Source of the DNA: Pseudonocardia benzenivorans CB1190
GTDB lineage: Bacteria > Actinomycetota > Actinomycetes > Mycobacteriales > Pseudonocardiaceae
Length of the DNA: 64,000 nucleotides
Direction: 5' to 3'
Assembly: GCF_000196675.2 (NCBI RefSeq)
Contig: NZ_CP002597.1
Span: 1-64,000, forward strand
How positions within the stretch are numbered: the first letter of the stretch is position 1; each line of letters begins with the position of its first letter. Positions 17,139 through 25,780 of the stretch are shown here, piece after piece. Both the position numbers and the translations under genes were made by a program. The notes under the pieces are model-generated. The model saw only the letters and a program-made list of their open reading frames with translations, searched no databases and was not told where the DNA came from.

Positions 17139-18434
17139 TTGAGCGGTGACGGCACGTCGCCCGACGTTGGGTCCTACCAGCTGTCCGCGGACGACAACGA
17201 CCGTGTCTTCCGGCGCGACATCGTTCCCAGCGAACTGGAGCTGGTCCCGGCGCAGGAGCAGCCGATCGTCGTGTTCCTCATCGGCCAGCCTGGTGCGGGG
17301 AAGTCCGCCACCGCCGACGAGATCCGGGACGTTTTCGGTGACGGGGGTTTCGTCGAGGTCGACAGGGACATCTACAGCGTCGACATCTACGAGGCCTATC
17401 ACCCGCGCTACGCGGAGATCCTCGGCCTCGACGACAAGCTCATGGCGGCGGCCGTCGGGCCGGACGGTCGTGCGTGGATGGCGAAAGTTCAGGACTACGT
17501 CCGGGCGCACCGGCTGCACGCGCTCGTGCACGAGATCGCGCAGAACCCGGACTACCTCGTCGCCACCGCCACGAAGTACCGGAACGCCGGCTACCAGGTC
17601 GCCGTCGTCGTCCTGGCGGTGCCCGAGGGGATCAGCCGACAAGGCATCCTTGACCGCTACTTCCAGCAGGTCGCGGACCGCGGGGCCGGGCGGCTGTCCG
17701 TCCCGGAGAAAGCCGCTGAGTCCTACGCGCGGATTCCCGAAGGCGCAGCCAGGCTGGAAGCCGACAAGGTCGCCGACGCGGTCGCGGTCTTCCGGCGAGG
17801 TCTCAACCCTGCCGGCGCGTCGTACTGGAACCACCAGACCGCGGCCGGTAAATGGCAGAACCCGCCCCGTATTGCCGCAGCGATCCACGCCGAACGACAG
17901 ACAGTCACTCCGCAGGAAATGGCCGACTTCGCCGCCCGACAGATCAGACTGCGAGCCGTCGGCGCCGCCGAGTTCGGGGACGAGTTGGCGACCATCGAGA
18001 ATCTCGTCTCCGCGCTCACCCCCGCAGACAGCACGCCCACCGCGCACCCGGCGCGCCGTGCCGCCGGAGTCTTCGCAGTCCAGGTCGAGCACGGCGCCGC
18101 CCAGGCCGTGCGGCAGACTGCGATGATGGTCCGGGTGGAGCTGGTCGCGACGGCGTACAGCATGCGCCCGCAGGGCCCGGCCGAGGTCGTCGATGACCTG
18201 GTCCATCTGAGCCGGTTGGTCGAGATGCCAGCCGTCCCGCCGGCAGGTGCAGAGATGTACGTGGCGCCTTCCACCGATTCGCTGAGCGTCGAGCACACCG
18301 TCTGGCACGCCGAGGCCCGTGCCGGCGAGCCGCACGTGCAGGTCTACCTGTCCCCTATCGACCTCGACGCCCTCGGCGACAAGGCCGAGGCGCTCGCGAT
18401 GCTGATCAGCGCGGGCTGGGACGCCAGCACCTGA
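17139..18434 (+). CDS. Zeta-toxin family P-loop kinase
   Basis: 431 residues from the TTG at 17139, which overlaps the stop of the upstream partner gene (TTGA). Walker A GQPGAGKS is at residues 49-56, followed by EVDRDIYSVDIYEAYHPRY, the substrate-binding region of zeta toxins, and the helical lid with YRNAGYQVAVVVLAVPEGISRQGILDRYFQQ. Zeta toxins phosphorylate UDP-N-acetylglucosamine and block wall synthesis. Here the domain is about 260 residues followed by a ~170-residue C-terminal region of unknown role. The upstream candidate antitoxin is broken by an insertion sequence, so this toxin is either silenced, inactive, or neutralised elsewhere. Confidence 0.85.
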   Translation: MSGDGTSPDVGSYQLSADDNDRVFRRDIVPSELELVPAQEQPIVVFLIGQPGAGKSATADEIRDVFGDGGFVEVDRDIYSVDIYEAYHPRYAEILGLDDKLMAAAVGPDGRAWMAKVQDYVRAHRLHALVHEIAQNPDYLVATATKYRNAGYQVAVVVLAVPEGISRQGILDRYFQQVADRGAGRLSVPEKAAESYARIPEGAARLEADKVADAVAVFRRGLNPAGASYWNHQTAAGKWQNPPRIAAAIHAERQTVTPQEMADFAARQIRLRAVGAAEFGDELATIENLVSALTPADSTPTAHPARRAAGVFAVQVEHGAAQAVRQTAMMVRVELVATAYSMRPQGPAEVVDDLVHLSRLVEMPAVPPAGAEMYVAPSTDSLSVEHTVWHAEARAGEPHVQVYLSPIDLDALGDKAEALAMLISAGWDAST

Positions 18435-18464
18435 CACCAGTATCTGACACCGCCCCTGACGTCC

Positions 18465-19541
18465 GTGGTGTGCAGGTGTGGCTCGGTTACGGTTCCTGGC
18501 GTGGGTGGGCCCGACCAGCTCGACGACGACGCACTCCCCGCCGGGGCGAGCGTGGTGGCCGCGATGGCGGCCGGGGATGTCGAGCGCGCGAGGGACCGTC
18601 GGAATCGGGTCCTGGCGGCGTTTTTGCTCAGCTGCCGTTCCGAGCACACCCGCCGCGCCTACGCCGGCGACGTCACCGACTTCTTCGACTGGTGCGACCA
18701 GGTCGGGCTCGAGGTCTTTGCCGCACGCCGGGTCCACCTCGACGGCTACGTCACCGCCCTCGCCGCGCCGCGGCCGCGGACCGGACGCCCGGCCGCGGCA
18801 TCGACCGTGGCGCGCAGGCTTGCCGCGTTGGCCGGGTTCTACGACTACGCCGCCGACGAAGACCTGATCGAGTCCTCACCGGTGACCCGGGTACGCCGCC
18901 CCCGGGTCGAGTCCGACTCCCCCAGCACCGGGCTGGACCGCGACGAGCAACGCGCACTGCTGGCCGCCGCGGCCGCCGACGGGCCCCGCGCGACAGCGTT
19001 GGTCACGTTGTTGCTGCACAACGGGTTACGCATCGACGAGGCGCTGTCCCGCGACGTCGAGCACCTCCAGGTCGAGCGGGGGCATCGGGTGTTGCGGCTG
19101 CACCGCAAGGGCGGCCGGGCCGCCACCGCAGCACTGGCGGCGCCGACCGCTCGCGCGCTGGACGCCTACCTCGACGGCCGGGAGACCGGGCCGATCTTCA
19201 CCACCCGCACCGGGCGGCGGATGGACGGCCCGGCCGCGTGGCGGCTGATCCGCCGCCTCGCCCACACCGCCGGCCTCGCCTCGGCGGACCGGATCGGCCC
19301 ACACAGCCTGCGGCACACCTTCGTCACCACCGCCCTGGACGCCAAGGTCGAGCTGCGCGACGTCCAAGACGCCGCCGGGCATGCCGATCCGCGCACCACC
19401 CGCCGCTACGACCGGGCCCGCCACAACCTCGACCGCCACGCCACCTACGCGGTGGCCTCCTACCTTGCCGAGCCGGTAGCCGCTCTCACAGATCAGCCGG
19501 CGCACGACTCGGAGGTTCCGGCCCGGCGCGGTGCGGATTGA
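18465..19541 (+). CDS. Tyrosine recombinase/integrase
   Basis: Up to 358 residues; a GTG at 18501 is an alternative start. N-terminal SAM-like core-binding domain (HTRRAYAGDVTDFFDWCDQVG) and C-terminal catalytic domain with all active-site residues visible: Arg in LLHNGLRIDEAL, His-x-x-Arg in PHSLRHTF, His in AGHADPRTT and the nucleophile in RRYDRARHNLDRHATY. It resembles XerC/D-like or plasmid-resolvase recombinases; on a plasmid it could resolve multimers or mediate integration. No attachment site was identified. It follows the zeta-toxin gene by about 30-65 bases. Confidence 0.9.
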   Translation: MVCRCGSVTVPGVGGPDQLDDDALPAGASVVAAMAAGDVERARDRRNRVLAAFLLSCRSEHTRRAYAGDVTDFFDWCDQVGLEVFAARRVHLDGYVTALAAPRPRTGRPAAASTVARRLAALAGFYDYAADEDLIESSPVTRVRRPRVESDSPSTGLDRDEQRALLAAAAADGPRATALVTLLLHNGLRIDEALSRDVEHLQVERGHRVLRLHRKGGRAATAALAAPTARALDAYLDGRETGPIFTTRTGRRMDGPAAWRLIRRLAHTAGLASADRIGPHSLRHTFVTTALDAKVELRDVQDAAGHADPRTTRRYDRARHNLDRHATYAVASYLAEPVAALTDQPAHDSEVPARRGAD

Positions 19542-19614
19542 CCGACTCCGGACCCCCGAGCAGCCACTGGGGCGGCAAATGGCCGCCTACGGTGAGTCTG
19601 GACTGGCCGCTGTC

Positions 19615-21147
19615 AGACCTGAGTTGCACAGATTTAGTGCCCCGGCGCGTTGATCGCCGGTAGCCGGGGGACTGTTTCAAGATCGGTGTTTTCGGCCCGA
19701 CACGCCGGGCGAGGGTCCGGCGGGATGGGCACTGTGAGTGATGACATCGGACCTTGTGAGTCCACGCAAGGGTGAGTCCAAGCCGGCGCGGGAGCTGTCG
19801 CCGGAGCAGGCCGCTGCAGCGGCGATGGTGGCCGAGGCGAAGGCACGCGGTCTGGCGTTGACCGGCCCGGACGGCCTGCTGAAGTTGTTCACCAAGAATG
19901 TGTTGGAAACGGCGTTGAACGAGGAGATGACCGAGCACCTCGGGCACGCCAAGAATCAGGCGGACCCGGATCGAGATTCCACGAACGTGCGGAATGGGTC
20001 GCGCTCGAAGACGGTGATCTCGGATGCCGCGGGCGAAGTCGAGATTGATGTGCCGCGGGATCGTGAGAGCAGTTTCGAGCCGCAGATCGTGCGCAAGCGG
20101 CAGCGGCGTCTGACGGATGTCGATGAGATCGTGCTGTCGCTGTACGCGAAGGGGATGACCACCGGGGAGATCTCCGCGCATTTCTCGGACATCTACGGGG
20201 CGTCGGTGTCCAAGGAGACGGTCTCGCGGATCACCGACAAAGTCGTCGCCGAGATGAACGAATGGGCCAGCCGGCCGCTGGACGCGGTGTACGCGGCGGT
20301 GTTCATCGACGCCATCCACGTCAAGGTCCGTGATGGGCAGGTGGCCAACCGGCCGGTCTACGCCGCCATCGGCGTCACCGTGGACGGCTGCAAAGACGTC
20401 CTGGGCTTGTGGATGGGCGTTGGCGGCGAGGGCGCGAAGTTCTGGATGAGCGTGCTGGTCGACCTGAAGAACCGCGGCGTGCGCGACGTGCTCTTCCTGG
20501 TCTGTGACGGCCTCAAAGGCCTGCCGGAGGTCGTGGCGAACGTGTGGCCGCACACCGTCGTTCAAACGTGCATCGTGCACCTTATTCGGAACACTTTCCG
20601 GCTGGTCGGCAAACAGGACTGGGACGCGGTCAAGCGGGACATCAAGCCGATCTACACCGCGCCGAGTCCGGATGCCGCCCTTGCCGCCATGGAAGAGCTC
20701 GACGAAAAATGGGGCCGCAGATACGGGGCCGTGGTCCGGCTGTGGCGTAACGCGTGGGAGGAGTTCGTTCCATTCCTCGGCTACGATGTCGAGATTCGAC
20801 GGATGATCTGTTCCACAAATGCGATCGAATCGCTCAACGCCCGCTACCGCCGAGCGGTGCGTGCTCGAGGCCATTTCCCGGCCGAACAGGCGGCGATGAA
20901 GTGCCTGTATCTTGTGACTCGTAGCCTGGACCCGACCGGGACGGGCCGCACTAGGTGGACGATGCGGTGGAAGCCTGTGATCAACGCATTCGCCATCACG
21001 TTCGGTGACCGCTGGCCGGGAGCCGAGACCTACTGACAACGACGCCGGAAACACCGATCACGAGACAGACCCCCGGCCGGCTGAGGATGGCTCGGGCCTG
21101 GTCGGTGATCTACGCGCCGGGGCACTAAATCTGTGCAACTCAGGTCT
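19615..21147 (+). mobile_element. IS256-family element, second type
   Basis: Terminal inverted repeats of at least 36 identical bases begin AGACCTGAGTTGCACAG at 19615 and end with the reverse complement at 21147 (CTGTGCAACTCAGGTCT). The size is about 1.53 kb. The flanks (CCGCTGTC left, CACTCGCG right) show no clear 8-bp target duplication, so one flank has probably been rearranged since insertion. The right end abuts an IS1380 transposase missing its N-terminus. Confidence 0.88.
19738..21036 (+). CDS. IS256-family transposase, second type
   Basis: 432 residues, intact. Hallmarks: LFTKNVLETALNEEMTEHLG near the N-terminus, NVRNGSRSKTV, the DDE residues in VFIDAIHVKVRDG, FLVCDGLKGLP and the final Glu in ICSTNAIESLNARYRRA, plus the conserved WPHTVVQTCIVHLIRN. 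It is clearly divergent from the transposase at 15525 but in the same family. Confidence 0.95.
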   Translation: MMTSDLVSPRKGESKPARELSPEQAAAAAMVAEAKARGLALTGPDGLLKLFTKNVLETALNEEMTEHLGHAKNQADPDRDSTNVRNGSRSKTVISDAAGEVEIDVPRDRESSFEPQIVRKRQRRLTDVDEIVLSLYAKGMTTGEISAHFSDIYGASVSKETVSRITDKVVAEMNEWASRPLDAVYAAVFIDAIHVKVRDGQVANRPVYAAIGVTVDGCKDVLGLWMGVGGEGAKFWMSVLVDLKNRGVRDVLFLVCDGLKGLPEVVANVWPHTVVQTCIVHLIRNTFRLVGKQDWDAVKRDIKPIYTAPSPDAALAAMEELDEKWGRRYGAVVRLWRNAWEEFVPFLGYDVEIRRMICSTNAIESLNARYRRAVRARGHFPAEQAAMKCLYLVTRSLDPTGTGRTRWTMRWKPVINAFAITFGDRWPGAETY

Positions 21148-22524
21148 CACTCGCGGTCGGCGGGGACTGCCTGGCCGACATCGCCATGCTGCGCGCCGAA
21201 CCTGCCGTGTTTGGGCCGGTCGCCTCGGACCCGACGGTGTCCCGCACGATCGATCGGCTCGCAGCCGACGCCACCGCAGCGTTGACGGCGATCGACACCG
21301 CCCGCGCCGCGGCGCGGGCGAGAGCATGGGCGTTGGCCGGCGGGCACGCTCCCGATCACGCCACCAACGCGGCGAACCCGCTGGTCATCGATGTGGACGC
21401 GACCCTGGTCACCGCCCACTCCGACAAGCAGGGCGCCGCACCGACGTTCAAGAAGGGCTATGGCCACCACCCGTTGTGGGCGTTCGTCGACCACGGCGCC
21501 GCGGGGACCGGGGAGCCCCTCGCTGCGCTGCTGCGCCCGGGGAACGCCGGGTCGAACACCGCCGCCGACCACATCACCGTCATCCGCGCCGCCCTACGTC
21601 AACTGCCCGGGCACAAGCCCGGAAACCGGCCCGGCCGCAAGGTCCTGATCCGGGTCGATGGCGCCGGCGCCTCCCACGAGCTCCTGGACTGGCTTCACGG
21701 GCAGCGGTTGTCCTACTCGGTCGGGTTCGGGCTGACCCAGGCCCTGGTCGACCAGCTCGCTGCGCTGCCCGTTACCGACTGGCAGACCGCGCTGGACGCC
21801 GGCCGCGAGCCCCGTCCCGGGGCCTGGGTCATCGAGGCCACCGGCCTGATGAACCTCACGCCCTGGCCGACTGGGATGCGGGTCATCGTCCGCCGGGAGC
21901 GACCACACCCCGGCGCGCAGCTGCGGATCACCGACCCGGACGGGTTGCGCTACGACGCATTCGCCACCAACACCCGTCCCGGCGGCCCGCACCGCCAGCT
22001 CGCAGACCTCGAGCTGCGCCACCGCCGCCGCGCCCGGGTCGAGGACCGCATCCGGGCCGCGAAGGACACCGGGCTGACGAACCTGCCCTGCACGAGCTCG
22101 ACCAGAACCGGATCTGGCAGGCCGTGGTCGCGCTGGCCTGTGAGATCACCGCCTGGACCCAGATGCTCGCGTTCGGCGAGCATCCCGCCCGCCGCTGGGA
22201 ACCCAAACGGCTGCGACTGCGCCTGTTCTCGATCCCCGCCCAGATCGCCCGCCACGCCCGCCAGGTCGTGCTGCACCTCCCGACGCACTCGCCCTGGTCA
22301 AGGCTCATCCTCAACGGACTCGACCAGCTTCACGCACTCGCCGTCCCCGGCTGAACCCCGGCCCGCCAGCCCCGACGACCCAGGAACCCGACCGGCACGT
22401 GGACCCGGCGCCCCGAGCGACCTCGGCCGAACTGTCACACCCAACAGGCAGAATCAGCCCCGCCGCACCGCCCAGCACCGGTGTCGATCAAGGCCCGGCC
22501 TCACGACGAAAGATCCGGGCTAGG
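21148..22524 (+). mobile_element. IS1380-family remnant
   Basis: The right end GATCCGGGCTAGG at 22512-22524 resembles the inverse of IS1380 ends (CCTAGCC...). The left end and the transposase N-terminus are missing, cut where the IS256-type element ends at 21147. Base composition changes sharply to AT-richer sequence immediately after 22524, so this remnant marks the left edge of the catabolic island. Confidence 0.7.
21149..22354 (+). pseudogene. IS1380-family transposase, truncated and frameshifted
   Basis: Begins in mid-domain (GGDCLADIAMLRAEPAVFGPVASDPTVSRTID), continues with DVDATLVTAHSDK, the first catalytic Asp region, and KVLIRVDGAGASHELLDWL, then changes frame near 22085 and resumes as HELDQNRIWQAVVALACEI through RLRLRLFSIPAQIARHARQVVLHL. 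The N-terminal ~60 residues are missing. Both lesions should abolish activity. Confidence 0.85.
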
Positions 22525-22587
22525 TGAAGTGCTCTCTTCGCAAAATCAATCGCAGGCGATAGTACTCTCGGATGATCTCTGACATCG

Positions 22588-22606
22588 GACTCTCCATTCC
22601 AGAGTC
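22588..22606 (-). terminator. Weak hairpin downstream of the FAD/Fe-S gene
   Basis: GACTCT at 22588-22593 pairs with AGAGTC at 22601-22606 around a 7-base loop, about 45 bases beyond the stop of the leftward operon. The stem is short and there is no long T run. Confidence 0.25.
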
Positions 22607-22649
22607 TATGAGTTGCCGCCACCGAACACGATCTGCTCGAGCGCCTGCG

Positions 22650-25577
22650 TCACAAACTGACGGCCCCCTTCAGGCCGAGGGCGCGGGCAGCAAGCTGAGC
22701 CATATGGAGGGGCTCGCGGGTTCCAGCTTCACGTAGTTGGGTGCGACAGCTGAACCCATCAGCGAGAACCTCTGTATCAGCGTCGGCTTCGCGTACCGCC
22801 GGAAGCAGAACTCTCTCAGCGCATGCTATTGAGATGTCATAATGCCCCTTCTCGAACCCGAAATTACCGGCGAGGCCACAGCAGCCCGAGTCGAGAATTT
22901 CAGCCTTCACGCCGAGCGCGGCGAATACCGCTTCGTCATCTTCAGTTCCCAACTCGGCATGTTGATGGCAATGTACCTGGACAATAGCCTTTTGGCCTGG
23001 CAGAACGACGGCAGCACGAAGCTCGTCGATATGCTTAGCAAGAATTTCGGCGAATGTAAAAATGCTCCCTGCAATGGAGCGCGCAAGCGGCGCATTAGGC
23101 AAGAGCTCCGGCGCATCTGCGCGTAGCGCAGCGGTACAGGACGGCTCCAGGCCTACCACGGGAACGCCATCAGCGATCCAGGGGCTGATCGTGTGAAGAC
23201 TGCGCCGCAACACCTTTCGAGCGGTCTCAACTTGACCGGTCGACGTCCACGTGAGTCCGCAGCAGACGGCCGCTGGCGGGACCTCGACTGAGTATCCTAA
23301 TGCGGACAATACTGCTACAGCGTCAGCGGCGATAGACGGGTCAAAGTGGTTGGTGAACGTATCCGGCCAGAGTAGCAGTCGACCGCGTGATTTACGATAA
23401 TCCATCGCTGAGTTAGCAGTAGAAGTAGGTCTGCGACTGGATCGTCGCTGGCGTACGATCGTCGTGAATGGTTGGCGCGCTATACGGGGTACAGCGCGCT
23501 GCGGAGCAATTCCTCCAGCCCGTTTGGCCACTCCCGCAAGAGGAGTTTGGGCAGCCCTATTGAGCAAATCAACAATAGGCGCCGGGAGGTGGCCGACGAG
23601 TCTCATCCAGCGAGGCAATGCGCCCATTGAATAATGGGATGCCGGACGAAGCTTCCCCTTATAGCGTTGAGCGAGAAACTCAGTCTTATAGGAGGCCATA
23701 TCGACGCCAACTGGGCAGTCGCGCTTGCACCCCTTACACGACAAACATAAGTCCAGGGCCTCCGCAACCTCCGGTGACTGCCAACCGTCGGAGATCAATT
23801 CACCGTTAGCCATCTCGAAAAGTAGGCGCGCACGACCCCGGGTCGAGTGCATTTCTTCACCTGTGGCTCGATAGCTCGGGCACATCACGCCCCCAGAAGC
23901 GGTGATGCACTTTCCGACGCCCAGGCACCGGCGAGTGGCTCGTGCAAAACTGCCGCGATCATGTGTGAAAGCAAGTTCGGGAGCATTTTTTAGGGTTGGC
24001 ATTCCAACGAACACGCGGAGGTCGTCATCCATCTTGGCGGGTCGCACGACTCGCCGCGGGTTCATCTGGTTGTCCGGGTCCCAGATGTCCTTGAACTCCT
24101 CAAATGCAGCGATGATCTGCGGAGGGTACATCCGGGGAAGGAGCTCCGCGCGGGCTTGCCCGTCGCCGTGTTCTCCTGAGAGAGAACCACCGTGAGCGAC
24201 GACGAGATCGGCCGCATCAACCATGAAAGATCGGAAATCCGCGATGCCAGATGTCGTAAGCAGATCGAAGTCAACTCGTACGTGCAAGCAGCCGTCGCCG
24301 AAGTGACCGTAGTATGCACCGCGACGGTTGTGGCGCGATAGGAGAGCATCGAACTCCCGCAGGTAGGCGCCAAAGTTCTCCGGTGGTACAGCGGCATCCT
24401 CCCAGCCAGGCCATGCCTCACCGCCGTCCGGGCCTCGAGTGACAATCCCCGCGCCGTCCTCCCGGATCCGCCATAGCGCCTTCATCACGACTGGATCGCC
24501 GACGACAACGCTTGTCGCGCCATAGGACTTCATTGCCGCCGCAATCGCGCGAGCGGCGGTCTCGGCCTCTCGTCGGGTGGTGCCCCCGGTCTCGACGTAT
24601 AGCCAGCCACCTCCGTCGGGCAGGAGCTTGCTCGCGGTCTCAAGCGGGTTGTATACGCGCAACGCAGCAATCAAGCCGGCGTCCATGCCCTCGATCGCCA
24701 ACGGACGATGCTCGCGTACAGCCATTACATGGTCGGCAGCGGTGTAGGCGTCGGGGAACCCCAGCACCGCGAGTGCACGATGAGGCGGCGACTCCACGAG
24801 TCGGACGGTGGCCTCCAGGACTGTCGCGCATGTGCCTTCAGTACCGACCAGGGCCTTGGCGAGATTGAACTGATTCTCAGGCAACAGCTGATCAAGATTA
24901 TAGCCGGATACTCGTCTCGTCAGGTTCGGAAAACTGGACCTGACATCGTCGGCGAACTTGTCACGTAAATCTCGGAGCGCACCGGGGATGCCGATCGCGT
25001 CGACCCCCGGCTCACCTTGTCCGAGACTGAGTCTTTCACCGCGGTACGTGAGCACGTCCAGCGCAAAGACGTTGTCGACCGTCTTCCCCCAGGCCATCGA
25101 GTGTGAACCGCAGGCGTTCGTGCCGATCATGCCGCCGAGGGTGCAGCGATTGTGCGTTGACGGATCGGGGCCGAAAGTCAGTCCATGAGCGCGTACCGCG
25201 TCTCTGAGCGTATCGAGGACGAGTCCTGGCTGAACACGGGCGGATCGCTCTGATGGATCGATCTCGACGATGCGGTTCATGTGCTTGGTGAAGTCAAGTA
25301 CAACCGCGGTGTTCACAGCCTGTCCGCCGATGGAGGTACGAGCTCCAACCGGCAAAACCGCTACACCATACTCACGACACACGGCCATTGCCGCTTCAGC
25401 ATCCTCGGCATCACGAGGTTCGACTACACCTATCGGTACATGCCGATAATTAGAAGCATCCGCCGAATACATCGCCTGAGATGCAGAGTCAAAACGAACT
25501 GCGCCGCGAACTGCTTTCGTGAGCTCAGCCTTCAATGCGGTGGCTGCAGCGACAGAAGGTATAATGTCATCACTCAT
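22650..25577 (-). CDS. YdiJ-like FAD/Fe-S 2-hydroxyacid dehydrogenase (candidate D-2-hydroxyglutarate dehydrogenase)
   Basis: 975 residues. Domain order: FAD-binding type 4 (about 40-260, LPVGARTSIGGQAV and GMIGTNACGSHSMAWGKT), FAD-oxidase C-terminal domain with the metal/substrate motif YYGHFGDGCLHVRVDF and GGSLSGEHGDGQAR, a ferredoxin-like part with two cysteine clusters (CLGVGKC...C and CLSCKGCKRDCPVG), and two CCG motifs (AVCCGLTW, GCCGLAGNFGF). This is the full YdiJ-type architecture; E. coli YdiJ is reported to oxidise D-2-hydroxyglutarate. Alternatives are glycolate or D-lactate oxidation. It lies 203 bases behind the transhydrogenase-like gene on the same strand, which supports D-2-hydroxyglutarate as substrate. 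Electrons would go to the respiratory chain. Confidence 0.75.
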   Translation of the reverse strand: MSDDIIPSVAAATALKAELTKAVRGAVRFDSASQAMYSADASNYRHVPIGVVEPRDAEDAEAAMAVCREYGVAVLPVGARTSIGGQAVNTAVVLDFTKHMNRIVEIDPSERSARVQPGLVLDTLRDAVRAHGLTFGPDPSTHNRCTLGGMIGTNACGSHSMAWGKTVDNVFALDVLTYRGERLSLGQGEPGVDAIGIPGALRDLRDKFADDVRSSFPNLTRRVSGYNLDQLLPENQFNLAKALVGTEGTCATVLEATVRLVESPPHRALAVLGFPDAYTAADHVMAVREHRPLAIEGMDAGLIAALRVYNPLETASKLLPDGGGWLYVETGGTTRREAETAARAIAAAMKSYGATSVVVGDPVVMKALWRIREDGAGIVTRGPDGGEAWPGWEDAAVPPENFGAYLREFDALLSRHNRRGAYYGHFGDGCLHVRVDFDLLTTSGIADFRSFMVDAADLVVAHGGSLSGEHGDGQARAELLPRMYPPQIIAAFEEFKDIWDPDNQMNPRRVVRPAKMDDDLRVFVGMPTLKNAPELAFTHDRGSFARATRRCLGVGKCITASGGVMCPSYRATGEEMHSTRGRARLLFEMANGELISDGWQSPEVAEALDLCLSCKGCKRDCPVGVDMASYKTEFLAQRYKGKLRPASHYSMGALPRWMRLVGHLPAPIVDLLNRAAQTPLAGVAKRAGGIAPQRAVPRIARQPFTTIVRQRRSSRRPTSTANSAMDYRKSRGRLLLWPDTFTNHFDPSIAADAVAVLSALGYSVEVPPAAVCCGLTWTSTGQVETARKVLRRSLHTISPWIADGVPVVGLEPSCTAALRADAPELLPNAPLARSIAGSIFTFAEILAKHIDELRAAVVLPGQKAIVQVHCHQHAELGTEDDEAVFAALGVKAEILDSGCCGLAGNFGFEKGHYDISIACAERVLLPAVREADADTEVLADGFSCRTQLREAGTREPLHMAQLAARALGLKGAVSL

Positions 25578-25780
25578 ACGGCTGGCGCACGGTCACTCGA
25601 AGTGAGCCACGAGCCTTTCACCACCCGAGCAGTCAGGCCACGAGGACATGTGGAAGTTGACAAGGGAACCAAGAAAACAGACGGTCTGCTGAGGTGTGCC
25701 CCTGTAAGCATTTACCGACACCTCCGGGCAATCTTCGAAGAGCCTCAACCGGCCAGCTACCTATCCACAGAGGTGAACCA

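Larger units (their letters stand above)
15357..17142 (+). pseudogene. Small gene upstream of zeta toxin, split by IS256-type insertion
   Basis: Removing the insertion sequence at 15405-16837 and one copy of its 8-bp target duplication joins 15357-15404 to 16846-17142 in one frame, restoring a 114-residue protein (MRDKEGAADPPVTAPD + LLARLRPRPWDSEAS...). The ATG at 15357 has GGAGGG nine bases upstream. The protein is acidic and helical (TAFEAAQEAISHAIGCYSSLL, RARYTRLIAELDAQLQ). Its stop (17140-17142) overlaps the TTG start of the zeta-toxin gene, so it is the expected antitoxin or partner. The antitoxin role is inferred from position; the split reading frame is seen directly. Confidence 0.75.
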
